Assembly (NCBI GenBank): GCA_026005175.1
Contig: BPKO01000002.1
Span: 218,501-282,500, forward strand
Direction: 5' to 3'
DNA from: Candidatus Tectimicrobiota bacterium
Lineage (GTDB): Bacteria > Tectomicrobia > Entotheonellia > Entotheonellales > Entotheonellaceae
Length of the DNA: 64,000 nt
Below are positions 51,394 through 59,950 of this stretch, piece after piece; the first letter of the stretch is position 1; each line of letters starts with the position of its first letter. Below the pieces are notes generated by a model, which saw only the letters and a list, made by a program, of their open reading frames with translations, was not told the origin of the DNA and made no database searches. A program made the position numbers and the translations under genes.

Positions 51394-51918
51394 ATGGATA
51401 CACGCCACGAGTTGCGCGAAACCCCGGTGACGCGCCGCCGGCTGTTTGCCTGGCTGGGCTGGGGCAGTTTTGCCTCCTTTTTCCTTGGCCTGGCAGTGGC
51501 CACGGCGCGCTTTTTCTTCCCCCGCGTTCTGTACGAGCCGGCCAAGCGCTTCGTGGCCGGCAAGCCCGAAGACTACCAAGTGGGCGAGGTGAGCACGCGC
51601 TTTAAGAAGTCACAGCGGGTGTGGATGATCCGCACCTCGGAGGGCATCTATGCCCTGATTGCCATCTGCACCCACCTGGGCTGCACCCCCATCTGGTTTG
51701 GCGACGAGGCGCGCTTTAAGTGCCCGTGCCACGGCAGCGTCTTCCTGCTCAACGGTGACAACGTGGCCGGGCCGGCGCCGGTGCCGCTTTACCGCGCTGC
51801 CATCTCCCTCGACTTGAACGGCAACCTCATCGTGGACAAGTCCCTGCAGGAGAACCGGCCGGGCAAGCGCGACCAGCCGCCGTTCTTCCTGCCCCTGCCG
51901 GGCCGCCCTGCGGCCTAG
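51394..51918 (+). CDS. Tat-exported Rieske [2Fe-2S] protein (QcrA-like), no cytochrome b partner
   Basis: This 174-residue protein has a twin-arginine start (TRRRLFAWLGWGSF) with a membrane anchor, and Rieske cluster motifs CTHLGC and CPCHGS in ICTHLGCTPIWFG and FKCPCHGSVFLLNG. These are the Cys/His ligands of a bc-type Rieske centre. Usually a cytochrome b gene follows; here a rhodanese gene follows instead. GGTGAGGAGG precedes the gene. It may belong to an alternative complex, or its partners lie elsewhere. Confidence 0.85.
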   Translation: MDTRHELRETPVTRRRLFAWLGWGSFASFFLGLAVATARFFFPRVLYEPAKRFVAGKPEDYQVGEVSTRFKKSQRVWMIRTSEGIYALIAICTHLGCTPIWFGDEARFKCPCHGSVFLLNGDNVAGPAPVPLYRAAISLDLNGNLIVDKSLQENRPGKRDQPPFFLPLPGRPAA

Positions 51919-51945
51919 CCGGCAGCAACAAAGGGAGGGGAAGCG

Positions 51946-52824
51946 ATGCGATACATCAAACCATGGCTGGGCGTGAGCCTGGTTGTCTTGCTGCTCGCGG
52001 GCGGCGTGGCTTACGGCGCCCCACTGCTGCTCAGCGGCGAGCAGTTGCAGCAGCGGCTGGGCGAGGCCGGACTGCGCCTCGTCGACGTGCGCCCGCCGCC
52101 GCAGTATGCCGCCGGCCACCTGCCGGGGGCGGTGAACCTGCCGCTGGCGGCGATCACGCAGCAGCGAGGCGGCACGCCGGGAATGCTGGCCCCCCTCTCG
52201 GTCGTCGAGCAGGCGCTGGGGGCCCGGGGGATTGACCGCACGCACTGGGTGGTCATTTACGACGAGGTGGGCGGCGACCGCGCCACGCGGCTGTTTTGGG
52301 TTCTGGACTACCTTGGCCAGGCGCGCCTGAGCGTGCTCGATGGCGGCTTTGCCCTGTGGCAGCAGGAGGGGCGGCCGCTGAGCCAGGAGGTGCCGCAGGT
52401 GGCGGCCACGCGCTACCAGGCCACTCCGGACGCCAGCAAGCTTGCCGACTTGGCCTGGGTGCGCGCCCACCTCGACGACCCTGGCGTCGTGCTGGTGGAC
52501 GCCCGCTCCCCGGCCGAGTTCAGCGGCCAGCAGCCGGGGCGGCAGGTGGTGCGGGGCGGCCACATCCCGGGCGCAGTGAACCTCAACTGGGTCGAGCACC
52601 TGACGCCGCCCCCGCACCGGCTCAAGGCGCGTGAAGAGTTGGCCCGGCTGTACCGCCGCCTGGGGGTGGTGCCGCAGAAGGAAGTCGTCGTTTACTGCCG
52701 CACCGGCGTGCGCGCTTCCCATACTTACTTTGTCCTGCGCCTGCTGGGCTACCCGCGGGTGCGGCTCTACGATGGCTCCTTCGTGGAGTGGGCTGCCGAG
52801 GCCACGGCCCCGGTGGCGCGCTAA
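51946..52824 (+). CDS. Exported tandem-rhodanese sulfurtransferase
   Basis: This 292-residue protein has a signal peptide (LVVLLLAGGVAYGAP) and two rhodanese domains. The second has the active-site loop YCRTGVRASHT with the catalytic Cys; the first lacks the Cys (YDEVGGDRA), as usual for inactive N-terminal domains. GGCIPGA-like signature variants are seen in both halves (AGHLPGAVNLPL and GGHIPGAVNLNW). It is a periplasmic thiosulfate/3-mercaptopyruvate sulfurtransferase-type enzyme. It follows the Rieske gene by 27 bp. Confidence 0.88.
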   Translation: MRYIKPWLGVSLVVLLLAGGVAYGAPLLLSGEQLQQRLGEAGLRLVDVRPPPQYAAGHLPGAVNLPLAAITQQRGGTPGMLAPLSVVEQALGARGIDRTHWVVIYDEVGGDRATRLFWVLDYLGQARLSVLDGGFALWQQEGRPLSQEVPQVAATRYQATPDASKLADLAWVRAHLDDPGVVLVDARSPAEFSGQQPGRQVVRGGHIPGAVNLNWVEHLTPPPHRLKAREELARLYRRLGVVPQKEVVVYCRTGVRASHTYFVLRLLGYPRVRLYDGSFVEWAAEATAPVAR

Positions 52825-52852
52825 CCGGTGTAGGGATTGAGGAGAAAAAGCG

Positions 52853-53830
52853 ATGCTTTGGCGTCTTGTGACAATGGGGGTGCTGCTGGGGCTGGCCCTT
52901 GGGCTGGTGCCTGGCCGCACCTGGGCACTCTCTTTGAGGCTTCTCTTCGCCCAGGGAAGCGCTGGAGCGCTGGCACTGCTCGATCTGGCCTCGGGGGAGC
53001 TGTTGCGCATCGCGGTGGGGCCCGTGACGCACGGCGTCGACGTTCTCCCGCAGCGGGCGCGTGCCTATGCCGCCAGTTTCGGGAGTACTGCCGCGGCGGT
53101 GGTCGACCTGCAGCGCTGGCAAGCGGTCAAGCAGATCGAGGTGGGCGGCCTGTCCCACCATGTGGCGGCCAGCCCCGACGGCCGCTGGGTCTATGTCACT
53201 GTGGGCAGCACGCACCGTGTGGCGGTTCTCGATGCGCAGCGCGAGACCCTGGTGGCCACCATCCCGGTGGGGAAGGCCCCCGTTTACACGGTGTGGGCAC
53301 CGGACGGGCGTCTGGCGTACGTGTCGAGCATGCAGGCGCAGAGCATTTCCGTCATCGATACCGCACAGCGGCAGGTGGTCAGGACCATTCCCGTAGGGGG
53401 AATGCCCGACCACCTGGCCCTCACCCCTGATGGCCAAACGCTGTTCGTGGCCAACCGAGGCGCCAATGCGGTCAACGTCGTTGACACCCGGCGTGCCGAG
53501 GTGGTGGCCACCATCCCGGTGGGCCAGGCGCCCCACGGCATTGCCGTGGGGGTGCGCGAGGGGCGGACGCTGGTCTACGTGGGCAACCGCGGCGAGCAAA
53601 GCCTCTCCATCATCGACGCCGCGCGCCGTGCCGTGGTCGCCACCGTGCCCTTGGGGGTGAGCCCTGAGCATCTCACCATGGCGCCTGATCACACCGCTCT
53701 TTACATCGGCAGCCTGCCGGCCCGTAGCTTGCTGGTCTTCGACACGAAGCGGGAAGAAGTGACCAGGCGCTTTGACGTCGGCGGCGAGATCCACCAGATC
53801 GCGGTATGGCAGGGGCGCGGCCAGCGCTGA
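52853..53830 (+). CDS. Exported YVTN-type beta-propeller protein
   Basis: This 325-residue protein has a signal peptide (GVLLGLALGLVPGRTWA) and about seven repeats with the YVTN/NHL-like phrase, for example VATIPVGKAPVYTV, VRTIPVGGMPDHLALTPDG and VATIPVGQAPHGIAV. This folds as a seven-bladed propeller in the periplasm. It follows the rhodanese by 28 bp. Such proteins often partner with cytochromes or metal enzymes; the ligand is unknown. Confidence 0.82.
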   Translation: MLWRLVTMGVLLGLALGLVPGRTWALSLRLLFAQGSAGALALLDLASGELLRIAVGPVTHGVDVLPQRARAYAASFGSTAAAVVDLQRWQAVKQIEVGGLSHHVAASPDGRWVYVTVGSTHRVAVLDAQRETLVATIPVGKAPVYTVWAPDGRLAYVSSMQAQSISVIDTAQRQVVRTIPVGGMPDHLALTPDGQTLFVANRGANAVNVVDTRRAEVVATIPVGQAPHGIAVGVREGRTLVYVGNRGEQSLSIIDAARRAVVATVPLGVSPEHLTMAPDHTALYIGSLPARSLLVFDTKREEVTRRFDVGGEIHQIAVWQGRGQR

Positions 53831-53865
53831 AAGCGAAGAAGTCCTGACAGATGGTCCGCAGTTCT

Positions 53866-53887
53866 GCGACAGAATGTCGCTTTCCTT
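53866..53887 (+). terminator. Possible terminator after the propeller gene
   Basis: GCGACA-GAA-TGTCGC followed by TTTCCTT. Short stem (6 bp), so the strength is doubtful; an operator is the alternative. The gap 53831-54018 holds nothing else I can support. Confidence 0.4.
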
Positions 53888-54018
53888 GCCCGTCGCTCAC
53901 CGCCGCTGGGCCGCTGTGCCGCCAGGGAAGCGGCGGTGGCGGAACGCCTGCTCTGGCACGGCGTTTGCTTTGGATTGTTGCGGTCACTGGATAGAACCAC
54001 TGCAGAAGGAGGAGAGCT

Positions 54019-54894
54019 ATGAAACGCGCGTGGGCCGTGGCGGTTGTTTTCGGGCTGGCGCTGGCTCTGGTTGCCGTGGGGCAGGCGTACCAGCACCGGG
54101 GCGGCATGATGGGGCCCGGGGGAAGGCCGGCGGCCGAGCAAGAAGGAACGCCCCCCATGCCGCAGCAGATGCCGCAGCAGATGCAGCAGATGCAACAGAT
54201 GATGCAGCAGATGCAGCAGATGATGCAGCAGATGCGGGGCATGATGGGGATGATGGGCATGATGGGCCCAGGGATGATGGGCATGATGGGTCCAGGCATG
54301 ATGGGCCCGGGGATGATGGGCCCGGGGATGATGGGTCCAGGGATGATGGGTCCGGGGGCCGAAGAAGAGGATGAAGAGGCCCGCTGGGGTATGAGAGGTC
54401 CCTGGGGGCACGGCTGGCGCGGCCACGGCCTGCTGGCGCGGCTGAGCCGGGAGCTTGAGCTCACCGAAGCCCAGGAAGAGCAGGTAGAGGCCCTGGTGCG
54501 CGAGCACGTAAAGACGGCCATCCGTGCCAAAGCCGACCTCGCCGTCAAGCGGGTGGAGCTGCGCGAGCTGCTGGCTGCCGAACCGGTGGACATGGCCAAG
54601 GTGAGGGCGCAGCTGCAAGCCATCGCCGCGCAGCAAGTCGAGCTGCACCTGGCCCACTTCACCCTGCTGCAGGACGTCGGCAAGCTGCTCACGCCGGAGC
54701 AGCAGCAGAAGTTTCGCCGCCTGCGCCGTCGCCTGCTGGCGTGGCATGGCCCGTGGGGCCACGGGGGCATGATGGGCCCCTGGGGCATGATGGGCCGCTG
54801 GGGGATGATGGGCCCGGGCATGATGGGTCCCGGAGGCAGGATGGGCGGGGGCATGATGAACCCCTGCGCCATGATGGGCCGCGGGCAGCCGTAA
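54019..54894 (+). CDS. Met-rich Spy/CpxP-like periplasmic protein with GMMGP repeats
   Basis: This 291-residue protein has a signal peptide (VAVVFGLALALVAVGQA), a Gln/Met-rich run (PQQMQQMQQMMQQM), a tandem GMMGP block, an acidic link, then a helical Spy/ZraP-type domain with two LTxxQ-like motifs (LELTEAQEEQVE and LLTPEQQQKFRRLR), and a second Met/Gly/Pro tail (GGMMGPWGMMGRWGMMGPGM). Met-rich motifs bind Cu(I) through thioethers; Spy-like domains act as periplasmic chaperones or zinc/copper sensors. AGGAGGAGAG precedes the ATG. A role in periplasmic copper buffering is likely but unproven. Confidence 0.78.
   Translation: MKRAWAVAVVFGLALALVAVGQAYQHRGGMMGPGGRPAAEQEGTPPMPQQMPQQMQQMQQMMQQMQQMMQQMRGMMGMMGMMGPGMMGMMGPGMMGPGMMGPGMMGPGMMGPGAEEEDEEARWGMRGPWGHGWRGHGLLARLSRELELTEAQEEQVEALVREHVKTAIRAKADLAVKRVELRELLAAEPVDMAKVRAQLQAIAAQQVELHLAHFTLLQDVGKLLTPEQQQKFRRLRRRLLAWHGPWGHGGMMGPWGMMGRWGMMGPGMMGPGGRMGGGMMNPCAMMGRGQP
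54262..54357 (+). repeat. Tandem 15-bp repeats encoding GMMGP
   Basis: Repeated GGGATGATGGGCCCA-like units (with variants GGTCCA and GGCCCG) encode successive GMMGP. The array can change length in frame. Confidence 0.8.
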
Positions 54895-54903
54895 CGTGCG
54901 GTG

Positions 54904-54932
54904 GCGCTGTCCCCCGCGCCGGGGGACAGCGC
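54904..54932 (+). repeat. Strong 12-bp hairpin between the Met-rich and DUF302 genes
   Basis: GCGCTGTCCCCC-GCGCC-GGGGGACAGCGC: perfect 12-bp stem, 5-base loop, starting 10 bp after the Met-rich stop. No T-run follows; it ends 4 bp before the next AAGGAGG. It is probably a 3'-stabilising or attenuating hairpin. Confidence 0.55.
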
Positions 54933-54951
54933 GGCAAAGGAGGAAGCGGAA

Positions 54952-55335
54952 GTGCTTTACATTGTAGAGAGTGACAAGCCGGTGGCCACCGCAGCCCGCG
55001 ACTTGGAAGCGGCGGTACAGCGGCACGGGTTTGGCGTCCTTCACGTGCACAACCTCCAGCAAACGCTCAAGGCCAAGGGCATCGACTTTCCCCATGCCTG
55101 CCTTATCCTGGAAGTGTGTAACCCGCAGCAGGCCCTGCGGGTGCTCAGCCAGGAGATGGCGGTAAACCTGGCTCTGCCTTGTCGCATCTCGGTCTACGAA
55201 GAGGGCGGGCGCACCAAAATCGGCATGGTCAAGCCGACGGCCCTGCTGGCCCTGTTTCCCACCACGCCGTCGCTGCAGGCGGTGGCCGAAGAAGTCGAAC
55301 GCGAAACGATAGCCATGATCGAGGAAGCCCGGTGA
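54952..55335 (+). CDS. DUF302-family protein
   Basis: This 127-residue protein is a DUF302 domain (FGVLHVHNLQQTLKAKGIDF, then ILEVCNPQQALRVLSQEM and LPCRISVYEEGGRTKIGM). DUF302 proteins occur near copper and sulfur genes; no activity is established that I know of. Start GTG 54952 is chosen because AAGGAGG lies 8 bases upstream; there is no signal peptide from this start. It ends 4 bp before the second Rieske gene. Confidence 0.82.
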   Translation: MLYIVESDKPVATAARDLEAAVQRHGFGVLHVHNLQQTLKAKGIDFPHACLILEVCNPQQALRVLSQEMAVNLALPCRISVYEEGGRTKIGMVKPTALLALFPTTPSLQAVAEEVERETIAMIEEAR

Positions 55336-55339
55336 CGGT

Positions 55340-55801
55340 ATGCGACGCGACGACGCGGCCCAGGACCAAGTAGGGCGCCGGCAGCTGCTGCGCTGGGGGT
55401 GGGTGGCGGCCGCTCTGGTGGTGCTTGGCGGCCAGCTGTGGCTGCTGCTCCGGCTCTTCTTTGCTCCTGTGCGCAAGCGCCGGGGGCAGGTGGTAGTGGG
55501 GCCGGTAGAGCGCTTTGCTGTAGGCAGCGTCACCCACTTCTGGAAGGAGGGTTTTTTGCTGGTGCGGCACCCCTGGGGATTCCTGGCCCTGTCGCAGCAG
55601 TGCACGCACCAGAAGTGCACCGTCGACTACGTGCCTGCCGAGGGGATCATCCTGTGCCCCTGTCACGACGCCCGCTTCAGCCTCATGGGCGAGGTGCTGG
55701 CGGGCCCGGCGCCGCGGCCGCTAGCGCGCTACGCCACGGCAGTCCGCGACGGGCAAGTGGTGGTCGACACCTCGCAGAAATGGGGTCAGAGAACATTTTG
55801 A
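55340..55801 (+). CDS. Second membrane-anchored Rieske [2Fe-2S] protein
   Basis: This 153-residue protein has one N-terminal TM helix (VAAALVVLGGQLWLLLRLFF) and the Rieske ligands CTHQKC and CPCHDAR (QQCTHQKCTVDYVPAEG, ILCPCHDARFSLMG). The loop is shorter than in the first Rieske and GS after CPCH is replaced by DA, so the redox potential may differ. It converges on the anti-sigma gene with only 3 bp between. The partner is unknown. Confidence 0.82.
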   Translation: MRRDDAAQDQVGRRQLLRWGWVAAALVVLGGQLWLLLRLFFAPVRKRRGQVVVGPVERFAVGSVTHFWKEGFLLVRHPWGFLALSQQCTHQKCTVDYVPAEGIILCPCHDARFSLMGEVLAGPAPRPLARYATAVRDGQVVVDTSQKWGQRTF

Positions 55802-55804
55802 GGG

Positions 55805-56056
55805 TCACGCCTCGTGCGGCGTGGGAGGTGCCTTCCACCGCTCGCGCAGGAGTCGGTGTAGCCGCTCGCGGAAAGCGGGCGGCAGCTCGTAGACCTCCGT
55901 GTTTTTGTACAGGGTGATGGTCTTGCGCACGGTGTCCACCACCACCTGGCAGGGGTTGCAGCCCTCGAGGTGACGGTCGAACTCGGCGCACAGCGCAGGA
56001 TCGAGGTCCCCGTCGACGTAATCGCCGAGAATGCGGAGCAACTCTTCGCACTTCAT
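55805..56056 (-). CDS. Zinc-finger (ZAS) anti-sigma factor
   Basis: This 83-residue protein has the ZAS H-x3-C-x2-C in DRHLEGCNPCQVVV, with an upstream Cys/His partner region (MKCEELLRILGDYVDGDLD). There is no TM helix, so it is cytoplasmic and probably redox or metal sensitive like RsrA. ATG 56056 is taken because it gives the family's typical start. It lies 13 bp after the sigma gene on the same strand. Confidence 0.8.
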   Translation of the reverse strand: MKCEELLRILGDYVDGDLDPALCAEFDRHLEGCNPCQVVVDTVRKTITLYKNTEVYELPPAFRERLHRLLRERWKAPPTPHEA

Positions 56057-56069
56057 GCGGCGGACTCCC

Positions 56070-56741
56070 TCAGCCCTCTTGATTGCGGGGTAGCCGCTGC
56101 GCCGCCGGGGTTGCCCGCGGCGCGTCGCCCGCGTGCCGGGGTGGTACAAGGCGGCGGCGCTCGTCGCCAAAGAGGCGGGTGAGGTGCTCGCGCAGCACCA
56201 GCCGGGCGCGCAGCAGGCGCACTTTGACGTTGGCAGGGCTAAGGCCTAGGGCCTGTGCCGTTTCCTCCACGCTCATCCCCGCCACGTCGCGCAGCACAAA
56301 GACCACGCGCTGCTTTTCAGGCAGCGCCGCGATGGCCGCGGCGAGGAGGCGCTGCAGCTCCCGCTGTTCCACAGTCTGGCTCGGATCATCGCGCCAGTCG
56401 GCAATGTACTGCGGGTGCGGGATCGCCCCTTCTTCGTCTTCCGCAGTCACGGCCTCCAGCGACACCGCGTCCAGCCCCTGTCGCTTGCGCAGGACCTTGA
56501 GGGCCGTGTTGACGGCAATGCGGGTGAGCCAAGCGGCAAAAGCGGCCGGCTGGCGCAGCTCCCCCAGGTGTTCCAGGGCGCTGAGAAAGGCGGTCTGCAC
56601 CACGTCCTCGGCGTCCTCGTGCTGGTGCAGCACGTGCATGGCCAGCGTGTACATGCGTTGCTCGTAGCGGCTGACCAGCTGCTCGAAGGCGGCAAAGTCC
56701 CCTGCCTGGGCGCGGGTGACCAGCGTGGCGTCGTCGGACAT
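56070..56741 (-). CDS. ECF-type RNA polymerase sigma factor
   Basis: This 223-residue protein has sigma-70 region 2 (FEQLVSRYEQRMYTLAMHVL, then DAEDVVQTAFLSAL) and region 4 (LPEKQRVVFVLRDVAGM, SVEETAQALGLSPANVKVR). There is no region 3, so it is an ECF sigma. The paired ZAS anti-sigma follows. It is divergent from the DUF2892/MMPL genes, which are plausible targets. No -35/-10 of its own type could be proven. Confidence 0.88.
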   Translation of the reverse strand: MSDDATLVTRAQAGDFAAFEQLVSRYEQRMYTLAMHVLHQHEDAEDVVQTAFLSALEHLGELRQPAAFAAWLTRIAVNTALKVLRKRQGLDAVSLEAVTAEDEEGAIPHPQYIADWRDDPSQTVEQRELQRLLAAAIAALPEKQRVVFVLRDVAGMSVEETAQALGLSPANVKVRLLRARLVLREHLTRLFGDERRRLVPPRHAGDAPRATPAAQRLPRNQEG

Positions 56742-56828
56742 GGCGACTTTTAACCCCTGGGGCGAAGTTTGTCCCATTATACGGCATGGGCGGCGCGGAG
56801 GATAGCGTCCTGTAACTTCAGAGTGGCT

Positions 56829-56855
56829 TGCGGGTCTTTCGCAGTAGAACCCGCA
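56829..56855. repeat. Inverted repeat between the sigma factor and DUF2892 genes
   Basis: TGCGGGT-N13-ACCCGCA in the divergent intergenic region, just upstream of the ribosome-binding site of the DUF2892 gene. It could be an operator or a leader hairpin. Confidence 0.35.
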
Positions 56856-56871
56856 GAGAGGAGGAGACGCC

Positions 56872-57072
56872 ATGACCGTAGAGAGAGGACTGCGGCTGAT
56901 CGCCGGCCTTTTCGTGCTTGCCAGCGTCGTCCTGACGGTGGCGCACAGCTCCTACTGGCTGCTGTTCACCGCCTTTGTCGGTCTCAACCTGTTGCAATCT
57001 GGCTTCACCAACTGGTGCCCGATGGTTTGGGTCTTGCAGAAGCTCGGCTTACGGCGTTGCGTGGCCGCCTAG
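56872..57072 (+). CDS. DUF2892 (YgaP-type) inner-membrane protein
   Basis: A 66-residue protein with two TM helices (LIAGLFVLASVVLTVAHS and WLLFTAFVGLNLLQSGF) and the family ending NWCPMVWVLQKLGLR. DUF2892 proteins often accompany rhodaneses or sulfur carriers. GAGAGGAGGAGA precedes the ATG. The export operon starts 23 bp later, so it may be the first gene of that transcript. Confidence 0.82.
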   Translation: MTVERGLRLIAGLFVLASVVLTVAHSSYWLLFTAFVGLNLLQSGFTNWCPMVWVLQKLGLRRCVAA

Positions 57073-57094
57073 ACGGGGCAGGAGAGGGAAGGGC

Positions 57095-59950
57095 ATGAAC
57101 CGCGTGCTTGCTTTCTGCCTGGCGCGGCCCCGCTTGGTGGCGGCGGCCATGGGGCTGAGCACTCTGGCCCTCGTCTTGCTGGCTGCCTTGCCCAGCCTGT
57201 GGCCGCAGGCTTTTGGCGCCCTGCACGGGCTCAGGGTAGATACGGATCCGGAGAACATGCTGCCGGCTGACGAGCCGGTGCGCGTTTTCCACGCCCGGAT
57301 GAAGCGCCAGCTGGCGCTGGCCGAGGTGATCGTCCTCGGGGTGGTCAATGAGGCCCATCCCGAGGGGGTCTTCAACCCCGCATCGCTGCGCAAAATCTAT
57401 GAGCTGACGGCGTATGCCAAGACCCTGCGCTGGCCCGACGCCAAGCGACCGGAGCGCCAGGAAGGGGTGATTGCCGTGGACCTCCTTGCCCCTTCCACCG
57501 TGGACCACCTCGAGCCAGCAGGGGCCGGGGACGGTGCGCTTCGAGTGGCTGATGCCCGCGCCCCCAGCCACCGCGGCAGAGGCTCTGGCGGTGCGCCGCA
57601 AGCTGGCCCGCAATCCTCTGTTGCGGGGAACGCTGCTTTCCGAAGACGGCAAAGCCCTTGCCCTCTACCTGCCCATTACCTCCAAGGATGTCAGCTACCG
57701 CGTGGCCCGCAAGCTGCGCGAGAAAATCACCACCTTCGGCGGACCAGAGCGTTTCTTCATCACCGGCCTGCCGGTGGCCGAAGACACCTTTGGCGTCGAG
57801 ATGTTCAAGCAAATGGCCATTTCGGCGCCGCTGGCCATGCTGGTCGTTTTTGTGCTCATGCTTGTCTTTTTCCGCCAGCTGGTCCTCATCCTGGCGCCGA
57901 TGGTCGTGGCGTTGGTAGCGGTGCTCAGCACCATGGGGCTGCTGGTGGCTACGGGGCATACCGTGCACATCATGAGCTCGATGATCCCCATTTTCCTCAT
58001 GCCCATCTCGGTGCTCGATGGCATCCACATCCTTTCTGAGTTCTTCGACCGCTACCCGGAAAGCCACGACCGCCGCCGTACCATTCTGGCAGTGATGGAG
58101 GCCCTCTTTGCCCCCATGCTCTACACCTCGCTTACCACCGCCGCCGGCTTTGCCTCCCTGGCCCCTCACCCCCATTCCCCCAGTGCAGGTCTTCGGGCTG
58201 TTCGTCGCCCTGGGGGTATTGATTGCCTGGGTGTGGACGGTGACCTTCATCCCAGCCTACATCATGCTCATCCCTCCGGCGTCCCTTGCGCGCTTTGGCC
58301 TTGCTCCTGCGAAGGAGAGCAGGCCGCTACTGGCGCGCCTGCTTGCCTGGAGCGGGCGCCGGGTGTTCCGCTGGGCCCGGCCAGTGCTGCTGGCTACGGC
58401 GGTGGTGGCGGTGGTTGCCGCCTACGGCATCTCGCGCATTGCCATTAACGACAACCCTGTCAAATGGTTTGCGCCCTCGCACCCCATCCGTATTGCCGAC
58501 CGAGTGCTGAACGCCCACTTTGGTGGCACCTACATGGCCTACCTGGCCTTGGAGGCGCTGCCGGAGCAAGAGGCGCTGCCGCAGTACACCGCCGCCCTGA
58601 GCGCGCGCCTTGCGGCCCAAGCCCGTGCCCTGCCTGCCGCTGCGGAGGTCTTTGCCGCGGTGCAGGCACGGGCCATGCAGCTGGCTGCAACTGCGGCCTC
58701 CCCTCTGGCGCTGCTGGAAGCCCTGGAAGCTTTTGTCGACGCCCAGGCCTGGCGCGCCCCTGAAGCCCAAGTCGAGGCGTGGGAGGCGGCGGCGCACCTG
58801 CTGAGCCAGGAGCGCCAGCGCCGGCAGGTCTTCAAACAGCCGGAAGTCTTGCGCTACGTCGCCAGGCTGCAAGAGCACCTGCTGAGCACCGGCGTGGTGG
58901 GCAAGTCCAGTTCCCTGGCCGACATCGTCAAGACCGTACACCGCGAGCTCTTCCTGGGGGAGGCGGCGCAGTTTCGCATTCCCGACTCGGCCAGTGCGGT
59001 GGCCCAGACCCTGCTCACGTACCAGAGCAGCCACCGGCCGCAGGACCTGTGGCACTTTGTTACCCCGGACTATCGCACCGCCAGCCTCTGGGTGCAGCTT
59101 AAGAGCGGCGACAACCAAGACATGAGCAGGGTTGTGGCCGCCGTTGACCGCTTCTTTGCGGCGCAGCCGCCGCCCATGCCGCTGCGCCATCGCTGGTTTG
59201 GCCTTACTTACCTCAACGTCGTCTGGCAGCAAAAGATGGTCAGCGGCATGCTGCAGGCCTTCCTGGGCAGCTTCCTGGTCGTGCTCTTGATGATGGTTTT
59301 CCTCTTTCGTTCGGCCCTGTGGGGCTTGCTCTCCATGGTGCCGCTGACAGTAACCATCGGGCTGATTTACGGGGCCATCGGCTTCCTCGGCAAGGACTAC
59401 GACATGCCGGTGGCGGTGCTTTCCTCGCTGAGCCTGGGGCTGGCGGTGGACTATGCCATCCACTTCCTGGCCCGCAGCCGTGCCCTCTACGTACGCCACG
59501 GCACCTGGGCGCCGACGCTGGAGGCGGTCTTTGGCGAACCGGCGCGGGCCATTGCGCGCAACGCCGTGGTGGTGAGCCTGGGCTTTCTGCCTTTGCTGGC
59601 CGCGCCGTTGGTGCCGTATCAGACGGTGGGCACGCTGATTGCCGCCATCCTGCTCGTGGCTGGCCTCGCCACCTTGCTTGTCCTGCCGGCGCTGGCCACT
59701 GTGCTGCAGCCCTGGCTGTTTCCGGCCACGCCGCGCCTGCGCTTCACCTGCCAGTGTGCCACCTGTCTTGTGACCGCGGTGGCTGCCGTGGCCTTGGGGG
59801 GTGGTCAACGCGCACCAGTTTCTCGCCGTGGGTTGGACTCCCCTGAGCTGGGTGAGCGCCGCGGCCCTTCCCCTGCTGGCAGCGGGCTGCGCCCTGCTGG
59901 CGCGACGCGAAAAATGCGCCGAGATCCTTGAGAAAGGAGCTTCCCAATGA
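57095..59950 (+). CDS. MMPL/RND-family lipid or small-molecule exporter (three frameshifts)
   Basis: Removing single bases at 57515-57516, 58162-58165 and 59796-59801 gives one protein of about 950 residues with two sets of TM helices. LRVDTDPENMLPADEPVRVF, FITGLPVAEDTFGVEMFKQM, SSMIPIFLMPISVLDGIHIL and GLAVDYAIHFLARSRALYV are typical of the bacterial RND/MMPL exporters. Between the halves is a large periplasmic domain. The true end (ARREKCAEILEKGASQ) overlaps the next ATG (ATGA). All three lesions are extra C or G in runs. Together with the following LolA-like and barrel genes it probably moves a lipid to the outer membrane. Confidence 0.8.

Noticed and set aside
54181-54357. CRISPR-like array
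   Set aside because: The repeats are short (12-15 bp), direct, without unique spacers, and encode an in-frame Met/Gln/Gly protein.
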